DNA of 64,000 nucleotides from Emmonsiellopsis sp. PD_33. Its lineage: Eukaryota; Ascomycota; Eurotiomycetes; Onygenales; Ajellomycetaceae. The notes under the pieces were generated by a model. That model was not told the DNA's origin, searched no databases, and worked only from the letters and a program-made list of their open reading frames with translations. Position numbers and translations under genes: made by a program. Each line of letters starts with the position of its first letter. Position 1 is the first letter of the stretch. Positions 12,146-22,205 of the stretch are shown here, in pieces. The stretch is from assembly GCA_032988165.1 (NCBI GenBank), contig JANTQF010000004.1, positions 235,947 to 299,946 of the forward strand, given 5' to 3'.

Positions 12146-14700
12146 CTAGAAAAATATCAAGTTGCGATTCTTCGTCAAATGGTTGGCTTCCATGGTCTTG
12201 GAATGGCTGAATTTTTCGGGTTGGCCAAGTTCCAAGACGGTAGGATGTTCAAGGGTTATTGATCGGCGTCGAGGATACCCTTGATAGAGGTGGTGGATAC
12301 GCGTCGGTGGATGGTGGTGTCCCAGACAAAATATCGCTGGAGGTTGGTAAACTTGCCTGGAATGGGATTGCCATCGTTCAGCACAATTGATACGGACAGC
12401 TTCTTGCCTGCGAAGCATCCCCTTGGTCGTGATATTTTCCCGAAGGCGCAAAACCATCAAAGGATGCCCAGAAGCTTAATCCTGGATAGAACTTTCGGGC
12501 TACTGTGCTCCACTCGGCTTGTGCGATGAGAAAATCCTCCGTAGTCGTCAGTATTATTGGATCTGTGATCAGCATGCGGAGCTGGGGTTCTGGCAGGTCG
12601 CTCCCGATGCGGTTTTGTGCCTTATTTATTATCCTTCCGTTTCGTCTCCACTCTGAAGCAGTGTGCGACAGACCAATAGCACGCAACATATGTATTTCCC
12701 GGTGGAAATTTTCCTGCTACCTACCTTTTCCCTGGCCTTCCCTCCTCACAATGTCGACTCTGTACCGGCCCCTAATTCCCGCGTGGAGCAAATCGTGATA
12801 TCTTTTGGTCCTCAATTCTCAGGATGTTATCCCGACGCCGGAGTTCTTCCACAAAGCTAATTCTCCAGCAAGCCAATCACAACGACTCCTAAAATAGCAG
12901 TGCATACGTCCGAGAATAGAGTTTGACTGCCAAGCTTGCTCTAAAAGGAGAATTGGCCGTCCGCACTGGAATTTGGCAATATGGTCCCAGACGCCAACTC
13001 GCGGCACGAACTTTTAACGACTGATGTTGTATGATAGCGATGCCGCGGATGTAGCTTGGTATTGTCACAGAACTTTGGAACTTGGGTTGTAACTCCGGCC
13101 GACATTCCTCGGTTTTGTGTGGCTGTTTGACATTAGTTTGGATATCATAAAACCGCAAGCATGGCAAGATTGATGACAGGCACCTTGGTACGTGCTGGCC
13201 TTGAAAAGAACAAAATGGCGGCCCGGAATTGAGAAGCCTCGGAAGGTAAATCCCCACTGTACGGAGTATTACCCGGTGGCATGCGGTTCACTCTCTTCCA
13301 GCTTCCAAAGTTCATCCTCCCATCCATCCGTATTCAATACGCTAATCTTTGGCCGATCGGCGATGGAGTCCATGGCTTTTTTTAGGCCTGATTCTTTTTT
13401 CGACAGGCTACAACTGAACTTAGCCAATAATAGCGGAATCTCACGTACTGATCTCAGCTCGGGATTTGCTGCATTTGGGTGCAAGTCCCCTTCGGGCCAA
13501 GTGAGGAGTGAATGGACGAATGATGAAGCTTTCTCCAGGTTCGAATACGATGTTGTTTTGGAGATTCTGGAGAAAGGCGGCCCGAGGTTGGGGTAGACGG
13601 TCATGTGATCCCGGCCGTCTCCATGCATCAGATTCAACGACGACATCCCATCCAACTACAACTCACTGATCAGAGACTACGAAGTTGACTTTCTGCACTG
13701 GATGGTGGCACAGGCTCTGCGGCGCGGGCTTCAGCAAATACTCACCTTGGCAACAGTCCAGCCCGTTGAACTGAACCTTATGAAAAGGGCACCACAGAAA
13801 TTTGCCTACCAGGATCATGAATGGCTGCATGTTGCAGAAGACCCATGTCAAAATCTCAGTTTTGACTGATGTCGATGAAGGTCGGCGCCTGCAGTCATAG
13901 GCGCCAAAATAGCGCGAGTATGCACCTCGTCCACCACGCTCTACTCCGAAGGGACGCACAAAACCAATCCTTATCGGGTATGCTGTGGGGATAGGACCAA
14001 ATGATTCACGGCACTGTTGCCTCTGAAGGATGCCGTACCAGGAATCATGAAGCATTCCCCTTGCGCTTTTTACAGGCATCAAGTTTGAATGGAATCTTGA
14101 TGAACCTGAGATGCTGGAGTTTCAGGGACAATTGTTTTTTGGCCTCAGGGGTGGAATTAATGAAGGGGCTGAAGGTGAGCATACGAACCCCGATTCGTCA
14201 GAACCCCTGCCATGTTTCGAACCTTTGCAGTACGGAGGAGAATCACATTAATGAAGGCTGATGCTGATGGGGGTCTTGTGGTCATTTCATCGATCCATCA
14301 CTGGGGTGAATAACGCCTCGAACCTGGCTGTCCGGCTGCTCCGTCCTTGGATGCTGAACCGTTTCTCTCGAATCTCTATCCCCTGAGACGACCTCACCTC
14401 CTCAGGCTCGGCACCAAAATCCCACCCTCAGCCCGCATCAATGACAACTTTTGTTTTGTGGACATACGGCGCTTATTTTCGAAATGGACCAAACGGATGT
14501 CCTCCATGCGTACCAGAGGAATCACCCTATCAGAGAATCGAATTCCCTCCCACCATTTGCCTTCTTGGGACGATCCCTTGTCTTTCACTGTTTCACACAT
14601 GGCGTGTTTCACTCATCCGCCAGACCGGGAAGTCAACCGCCCGAAAGATGGTTTGCCGTGCAACGCGGGGGTGGCGAATAGTATAATATCTACGGAGTAC
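12146..14700 (-). pseudogene. Possible decayed protein-coding gene(s), unknown family
   Basis: Several blocks on the minus strand read like real protein but sit in different frames, broken by stops. About 14440-14290 contains EPEEVRSSQGIEIREKRF. About 14190-14048 contains EAKKQLSLKLQHLRFIKIPF and ends at a TGA. About 14060-13746 continues in another frame with GPIPTAYPIRIGFVRPFG and a GTGAGT donor. 13655-13269 contains KKAMDSIADRPKISVLNTD. 12689-12378 contains LITDPIILTTTEDFLIAQ. The first two handovers look like a frameshift rather than an intron. I do not recognise the family. A real gene with many introns is the alternative. Confidence 0.32.
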
Positions 14701-15503
14701 GGGACCACGGGTTGTCTCAACGGTGTCAACGGACAGTGAGGTTGAACGTCATCACTGGACATTTTTGGCATCCTGAACAGCTACGTGCACCAGTTGCCAG
14801 TTGGTGCGTAATCTTGTCTCGGCATTTGATGCCATAACAAGCCAAGAATAGTTGAACTGTCAAGAATCTTATGATTGGACGATTTTTCAACCTTAAAAAC
14901 TGCTCTGCAGCAAGATTCAAGACTAACAAGAATCCAGACCCAACTTGGCAAGAAAATGCCCTCATCCTGATTTCTTGGCCCTTGGATGAAGCCCCTAGTC
15001 CCCACTCTTTCCTCTTGATCAACTGGCCAGTGGAATGCATCTTTTCCAAGCCAGATAGTCCGCTGGTCAGCCAATAGACTCGAAGCTAACGCAACTTGCG
15101 CAGTGGAGATCAAATTCCAGAGATCAATCATCACAGGCATGACTTTTGGGGAACTAGTGGAAAATTGGGCTATTGGAGAGCTCCGCCAAAAAGAAACTCT
15201 ACCAATCAGCTTTCAGACGTCCACACGATCGAGGCAAGCGGAAACTATCAACCCGCGAAGGAAGATCCCTGGATGATTCTGTCCTCAACGAGCTTTTCAA
15301 AAAAGACGAAACCTTTGGCTGCTAAAATTCTTGGGCGGCGTTTCTTTTCTGAGCGTCATGATGCAGGAAAAGAACAGAAATGGAAACCTTCTAGAGTCTT
15401 GGAAGTGAAACCCACGTGGTAGCTAAACTGACGTTTTGACCCTTCAAACGCCATGCGCACTGCATCCATTGTTGAACAAAAATGGCTCTCGCAGAGTCAC
15501 AGT
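14701..15503. other. Gene-free stretch left of the transposons
   Basis: About 800 bp with only short frames and no recognisable domain. It ends at the target-site duplication of the outer mobile element. Confidence 0.5.
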
Positions 15504-15603
15504 TCTCTGGTGGGGTTCAGCTAAATCGACCCCATGTTTACACTATTTCGACCCCATTTTTTCGTGCTAGTCCTAATCAGGAAAAATAAGCAGTCTATTT
15601 CAA

Positions 15604-16340
15604 GGGTCTGGCTAAATCCACACCCCTTTTTGACTATTTTCACACCACTTTTTCTGCGCTAACCCGATTGGGAAAATCAAGCGATCTATTTTCACACCAA
15701 AGCCAAGGCGCTAAACCCAAAAGGGAAAAAGGCAGTCTATTTCCACACCCTGTAGGGTGGCTGCAGCTTAGTCATAGGGGGAATAGCCCCAGCACGTCAA
15801 CTTGCAACGTTTCCTCTACCAACTACGAATTGAATCAATTGAACCACCACAAACATTATTTCACCTTATATTTTACCATGGATGGAAGCAGTGATATCGA
15901 ATTCTTCAGTGCCCTGAGTGATTTTGGTGATTATGAGCCTGAAAACAATGAAATTCCTACCACCACTCCCACCATTGTGGAATGCGTCGTGGAAATTGAC
16001 AATTCCTCCTCTACCCCATATATTTGATATTTTATGATTACCTACATGCATTTTCCTCTATTTTTTGGCTGTCTGTAGCACTATTCCCATCTTTCCCTAT
16101 CTGCAGATAGTTTCATTAAGGAAGACAGCTGCAATATGCATTGAAATCTCCATACACTTCCACCCCCCCCCTACACCCTACGGCCACCCGACAGGGTGTG
16201 GAAATAGACCGCCTTTTTCCCTTTTGGGTTTAGTGCCTTGGCTTTGGTGTGAAAATAGACTGCTTAATTTTCCCAATCGGGTTTAGCGCGGAGGAAAGGT
16301 GTGAAAATAGAGAAAACAGGGTGTGGATTTAGCCAGACCC
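15604..16340. mobile_element. Inner Mutator-like non-autonomous DNA transposon nested in the left TIR of the outer one
   Basis: The element is 737 bp long. It starts GGGTCTGGCTAAATCCACACC and ends with the inverse, with TIRs of roughly 160 bp. It is flanked by the 9-bp duplication CTATTTCAA (15595-15603 and 16341-16349). Each TIR is built from repeated units of the type CTATTTTCACACC alternating with CGCTAAACCC and TTGGGAAAA. The interior is clearly homologous to that of the outer element, while the TIR tips differ, so these are two subfamilies. No transposase is present. The intact duplication and long matching TIRs suggest a fairly recent insertion. Confidence 0.9.
15878..16027 (+). pseudogene. 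49-codon frame inside the inner element
   Basis: Starts MDGSSDIEFFSALSDFG and is acidic, Thr/Pro-rich in the middle. It aligns with the frame at 16516-16668 over most of its length. It is most likely the relic N-terminus of the autonomous element's protein, and translation is not shown. Confidence 0.3.
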
Positions 16341-16515
16341 CTATTTCAACCCCATGACTGACACACTAAGCCTAATTGGGAAATATATGGTCTATTTGCA
16401 CCCCCTACTGCTTAGTCATTGGCAGAATAACTCCCATGCGCCAACTCGCAACATTGTCCTCTATGAATTGAATCAATTGAACTACCACTACATGTTATTT
16501 TACATTATCTTTATC

Positions 16516-16668
16516 ATGGATGGAAGCAGCAATATTGAATTCTTCAGTGCCCCTAGCAATTTGGGTGATTCTGACCATGAAAATGATGAAATTCCTACCA
16601 CTGCTCCCACTGTTGCAGAATGTGTTGAGGAAGTCATTGGAATCACCTCAATATTTGATATCTTATGA
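16516..16668 (+). pseudogene. 50-codon frame inside the outer element
   Basis: Starts MDGSSNIEFFSAPSNLG and is related to the frame at 15878-16027, with substitutions and a different C-terminus. It lies between the TIRs of the outer element. It is probably the leftover start of a transposase-type protein. Confidence 0.3.
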
Positions 16669-16903
16669 TTGCCTATATGTGTTTTCCTCTATTTTTTGCC
16701 TGCCTGTAGCACTATTCCTATCTTTTCTTATCTACAGAGAGGTTAATTAAGGAAGACGCCTGCAATATGCTTTGAAAATCTCCCTCTCCCCCCTGCGGCC
16801 GGGGGTCAAAATAGACCGCTTATTTTCCCAATTAGGACTAGCGCGGAAAATGGGGTCGAAATAGTCAAAACGTGAGGTCGATTTAGCTGAACCCTCTCTG
16901 GTG

Positions 16904-18756
16904 AAGCCGTGCGTGGCATTTAGCTGATTGTGCTGGTTGAGAAGATATGCGTGCGCTGCATGGAGTTATGTACATGTACATACTTGTCCCACATGGCATT
17001 GGCCCCGAAAAGCAACGGAGCTCCCCCCGGGGGCCATGATTAACATGTCCACTCAGATTTACCCCAGTATCGGATTATGAATGGCGCCAAAACTCCAAAA
17101 CTCAGGGTCAACCATTTCAAGATTCAAAAGGGAATTGGCTCCCCCGGGCCACTGCCGTCGGCCGATGCGCCTAAATTTCCGCCCCATGGGCCATGGCCTT
17201 CTTAGACCTGAAGTTGCAGTTGTGCTCCTGGTGACTTCAAAACCTAACGTAAATATCCTGGCCGTTCGAAAGCTTCAATACTCGTCTTATCCTGGTGATT
17301 ATCCTCAAGGGTCAGGGTAGGATCCTGTTGGTCGTGACGGTTCCTGCATATTTCTCTCTTAATTATCCCCCCAAAAATAAAATACAACCAAAAGACGGGG
17401 CCAATATTTTCAAAAACAAATATCCCTGAAGAAGCAGAAACAACGGACTCTGCGGCATCAGGTTTTGACGCAAGCCTTACCGGCCCTGTAGGAAATGGAA
17501 CATGCATTGCAGCTTGCAAGGGTCCGAGGTAATTTGCTTCTAGAAAATTACCCAAGTTGGAAAAGGAACCTGAGACAACGGGGATCATGGATTTTAATAT
17601 ATTATCGGCCGAGGATAATAAGGTAGAGATATATAGAAAAGCCACACATGAATCCTGCGACAAAATACTGGGCCAATAGTAAATACTAATATTAGGTTTA
17701 ATATGAAATTGCTTCATGTATCCTATGCAGACTTTGAATATTAGGCTGTATGCCAGGATTGATGCGTTAAGTATATACAGCTCCGTACTCCTCTTTACGT
17801 ATATACAACCTCCAGATCTTTTCATGCAGGGGGGTTCTGACAGGCTTTAGTTATATGCATGCATTAGTTTATGTGGCCCAAATGAAGATCTTCAGCCTTA
17901 CTGGAGCAAGTAAATAATAATCATAATACGTCGGCGCGGAGAATGGGAAATGGGAGCGGAAAGTAAACTAGAAAATCCTTGTTATTTTCCAGTAATAAGC
18001 CGAATCTATAATCACCGATCCGCCAGGGGCTTTTAAATAAAACACAGCGATAAGGAAAGTCATGATGATACATTACATGCAAGGCGCCCGTGGACCCTTT
18101 TGTGGTCCTTCAAGGATCCTAACTAATAACGACTATCTCCCGGATATGGTCAAACTGTTGCCGTATTTTGGCCCTTAGAGCACAGAAAAAGCATATCAAA
18201 ACTGTTATAACTTGCTGGGATGTCTCTCTCTCTCTGTTGCTGGATCTTACGGAAGCAGAGTAGTGAAGCCAGATAGACTGAGTGCAAGCTGCAACTGAGA
18301 TACTTCATGGAAATTAAACAATATCAGGGAAGCCAAGTGGTTTATTAGCTACATCTAGGAATCAGCTAACCTTACAAGTGATCTCAAAACTTACCAAATA
18401 AAGATATCCTAGTTGGATATTTAGCTTCTAGCGTTTGGCCCACCGATGGAATGGCTTGTGGTTTAATGGCATTGGGAAGAAGTCTTGAGGGGTGTTGGAG
18501 GTTTTGATAGTAGTGGACAGTATTATTTGACCTAAAAAAAGAAGCAATTAAATCGATTACGTTCCCTCCACGACATTGATTTCCTACCTTCATGTGCTCG
18601 TTGGAAGACATGGTATACTAGGTACTTACATACCGTAGCACCATATGAAGAAAATATTCACCATAAGCAGAGCTTGCTAACAACCAGAGACAATGCAATC
18701 CATCCACCAACCCGCTCCGCACCCATCAAATCCTCCTGAGATCTCCCCCGGACACA
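16904..18756. other. Intergenic stretch right of the transposons
   Basis: No gene with recognisable features. A 193-codon minus-strand frame (17244-17825) has no domain and unlikely composition. The part right of about 17.6 kb is AT-rich. The rightmost part holds the 3' UTR of the ceramidase gene. Confidence 0.5.
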
Positions 18757-20595
18757 TCACTCAATCTTCCCATGGGCTCCCGAATCCTTACCCGGCAATC
18801 CAGGACCACGCAAGAGATCCCAGTACCCGTGTTCGGGCCGTAGAACCTCTTTCCTATTTTCTTCGTGTAGGAATTCACCCACGATCATGGATATATACAC
18901 GCCGATAGCGGTGAGGATGTGCCACCTGCGCATTGCAACAGTTAGTAAACGGGATAATGGGGACGAGGGAGTTTGTGTATGGATTCAGGGCGGGTTGTTT
19001 TATTTTACTTCTGCCTTACTTACCATCCATGTAGTTCAAATAGCCATGCCCATGGTAAGCCAATGGTATGTCTAATTGCTCGTAGGGACGGGCAGGCAAA
19101 GACGTCGATGAGCCAGATCACGTATGCCGCCAGAAGCGTTACTGTACGTAGTAAAGTAGATAGGTTAGCCACCAAAAAAGTCTAGAAGTAAGACAAAAAT
19201 AACAATAATAAAAAGAGTAAACCTACAATGCCCTCCTCTAACCAACCTCCTCAACTTCCTCCTCATCCTCCGGTCTTCAATCAAGCTTCCCAGAAGCTTA
19301 ACCGTCCGATGTCCTACCGTCAGCACCATTACTCCAAACACGACTTGGTGAAATGCCGAGTCCCCAAGCCGGATATGTGCCCATGTTGCCAGTGATAAGG
19401 CTACGCTGAGGGCTAGGAAAACGGCCGTTTTCGTACCACTGCCGCTATTTATGGTCACGACGTGGTGGAACATGACGCCTGCTCCGAAGAGCATGGATAG
19501 GTCATCGACTAGGGGGTTAGGGAATGAGGTATTAGTAGATTGATTGTGAACTGGTGGTTTTCCATGCTGGGAATAGGACTGGGAAAGGGGTAGAAGCGGA
19601 AATCGGAAATGAGGAAGAAAGGGGTGGGAAAGTAAAATATAGTAAAATGAGACAAAATGAAAATGTTGGGGGACCGTGCTGATGAAAACTTCGTGGAAGA
19701 ACGGTTTTTATTCCCATCTACTCTCTTGCCCCCGTACCTAATTGCAGTGGATACTTCAGGGAAGCATGGTATACCACTGACCCGAGTCCGACGATGATCA
19801 GGGCAATGTAAGATAAGGCGTGGGAAGCTTGTGCCTTGCTTTCGTGGCGTAATTGGCGATAGATCGCATATCCCCCTAGATAGACTTTTGCTCTCCTCCC
19901 ATCCGGGATAGTTAGTCAAAGGATCGAGGATAGCTTCCTGCCGGCCGGCGCTACGGGGAGGTGAGAAGCCCGTCTACCGGCATTAAATGAATGAAGGGAA
20001 TTGTTTTTTATAACTTTTCCCTGACGTCTCAACTAACCGTAACTGAGACTGGTCACCGTATTGATGAATTCGCCAATGTAGGAGGAAACATGGTAGTCCT
20101 GTATTTTTTTCCCACGAGGAGTAGGAAATGGACAAATTAATCCAACGGAAACTTTAAAAATAGGAAAAATATGAAACCAAAATATTAAATAAACAGCAAA
20201 GAAAGTAGAGAAAAAAAGGAGATCCGAAAGTAGATCCGAAAGCAAATCGTATCAAATCAAATAAATCCGATACCAAATGAAATAAAATATGCAAACATGG
20301 ATATATACCCTAGGCAAAGGGGGAGACGTTTCTTAGATATCCTTGGATGAAGAACAGAACTCCGAAAACTAAACAAGCAGGGCATGGCATGCATACCTCT
20401 TCACAAAAACTATATCGTACACACCCAGGCCCCACCAGCAGGGCCAGGGATTATAAATCAGCATGCCACAGGGGACAATCAGGGTCCAAGGGAAGTTAGC
20501 TGGAAGGGATTTATATAGAGCACTAACTTCATCTTCGATGTCTGCGGACCCCAGGCCGGCACCTTTCCCCCCGTCGATTTGATATGGACGCTCAT
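18757..20595 (-). CDS. Alkaline ceramidase (YPC1/YDC1/ACER family)
   Basis: Seven exons on the minus strand: 20595-20528, 20409-20397, 20098-20038, 19875-19738, 19508-19227, 19141-19024 and 18925-18757. They give 282 aa with every junction in phase. The enzyme hydrolyses ceramide or phytoceramide to a sphingoid base and fatty acid in ER/Golgi membranes. Family residues are all present: the N-terminal WGPQTS...NFCEEDY and GEFINTVTSLSY segment, then Ser80 and His84 in GSVVYHASL, Asp95 in VDDLSM, and His225/His229 in HGWWH. These match the ACER3 Ser, three Zn-binding His and Asp. Several hydrophobic helices fit the seven-pass fold. Exon 2 is only 13 nt and supplies most of NFCEE. Whether the substrate is phytoceramide or dihydroceramide cannot be decided here. 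Confidence 0.9.
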
Positions 20596-22205
20596 GGTAG
20601 ATACCCGGTTTCTTTCCCTTTTTAATCCAATAAGAATGAACCTTGGAAAAATACCTGAGGAAGATACTTAGTTAGTAAGGGTTTGTTTTATTGGCAGAAT
20701 CAGATAGATGGCATCCGGGCATTCCGGCCGGCGGGTTGGTTTCAAACACGGACTTGCCTGAGTTTATCTGACGCAAGATCAGCCAAAATAATAGTGAAAA
20801 GTATTAATAATAAATGATGATAATTAACCAAGACATAGGGCCGCGGATGCGGTTCGTGGTGTTCCGGAATCAACCAGGGAGGGAGGAAGTTGTGGGTAAG
20901 GAGGGAGGGAGGGTGATGAAAATCCGGGAAAAGCCCAGCATGCCGGTCTGGAACTAACGGGTTTCGGGACAACTAAAAATATCAGGGGAGCAGTTTCAAG
21001 CTAACAACTCCGTAAGCCTGCATCGAGTTAAAGTATATAGTTTTTCTTTTTAATATTAGAACAAATAAAGGTGAGAAGGGAGACAAATAGATAAGTGAGT
21101 AATTTTAAATTTTTAATTAACTGGCATGTTAATATCCTTTTATGCTAGGTAGACCTAGGATCTATCTATCTATGCCAAGTCACAAAGAGCTCTTTGGTCA
21201 GCCTTGGATGAAACCTTCAATCTATTTACGTCTGTGAACTTTTCACCTCAGTACTATCTCCGTCAACGTGAACGGATAAAGCTATTGGAAAACAGGAAAG
21301 GCATGAGAAATTCTACGGGAAATAATACCGTATAAGATAATCAGGATAACCAAACCCAAACAGAAAAGAAGAAATTAACTCTCAAATTTGTTTCATAGAA
21401 AGAGAAGAAAAGTACCACAAAAAGCCGCCCCTATACCCGTTTCCCATTACCCGTTGTGTCCATGCCTGTGCATATCCCTATTTGTCCCGTCCTGCCCCTA
21501 TTCCCATACCCGCTCGCGCTCCCGCATCCATACCCCGATAAAGAGAAGAAAAAAGGGCTCGCTAAATCAGCATCATGAAAAAAAAAGGAAAACTAAAACA
21601 CAGTGATATCAAAATGTGATCGGAAAAAGAAAAAATGCTCCTTGCTCATGACTCATGGTCGAAAAAAAAAGAAGCTCAAGGAAAAGCGAAAGAAAATATA
21701 TCAAAGGAATCTGACGAAATCCGTCATACCACGGGTCATATCCGTCCCAAACCCTTTTGGAAAAACACCGATGATCCTACCAGCAAGCAACACGCTCTAG
21801 AAACAGAGAAGGGAGAAATCGTATATGATAAGCGCCTAGAGACCATTAAAGCTCAATGCTGAACGCCAAACGCATGTACCAACACAGACGACAGAAAAAA
21901 TGCAAAGCTGTTGATCGTTCGTGATGTGGTGACTAGATCAACCAAGGAGTTTGTTAAGGCCGGAAGAAGATCGATTAAAGTCAACGGGGTTCGAAGCTGG
22001 AGAGGAAGGGACATTTCGAGAATATTTATAGTTGGAGTGTGAAACGAGTATCGAAGACGGTCGACGGATACCGCAAACATTAGGCCACATAGTTGGAAAC
22101 AGCCCAAAATGGTGTATGAGACCTAGGTTGACGAAAATCCGGTGAAATTTGACGCCCGAAGGGGGTTTTGTTTGGAAGGTTTAGGTATAAATGACGGTAT
22201 GATGA
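20596..22205. other. Intergenic spacer
   Basis: Promoter of the ceramidase gene, then about 1.3 kb of A-rich sequence on the plus strand with short Lys-rich frames, then the 3' UTR of the RING gene. No gene or repeat seen. Confidence 0.5.

Larger units (their letters stand above)
15513..16894. mobile_element. Outer Mutator-like non-autonomous DNA transposon (interrupted)
   Basis: The left end begins GGGTTCAGCTAAATCGACC and the right end is its reverse complement with few mismatches, forming long imperfect terminal inverted repeats. Both ends are flanked by the 9-bp direct duplication TCTCTGGTG (15504-15512 and 16895-16903). Without the inner insertion (737 bp plus one 9-bp duplication) the element is about 636 bp. 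A 9-bp duplication with long TIRs fits the Mutator superfamily. There is no transposase, so the element is non-autonomous. The interior carries one 50-codon frame at 16516-16668. Confidence 0.88.

Noticed and set aside
15504..16903. hAT or Tc1-type assignment of the nested elements
   Set aside because: hAT gives 8-bp and Tc1 gives TA duplications. Both insertions here show 9 bp and long TIRs.
17244..17825. 193-codon minus-strand frame in the gene-poor zone
   Set aside because: No domain, unusual composition and no splice partners in phase. Could be chance in a region of few stops.
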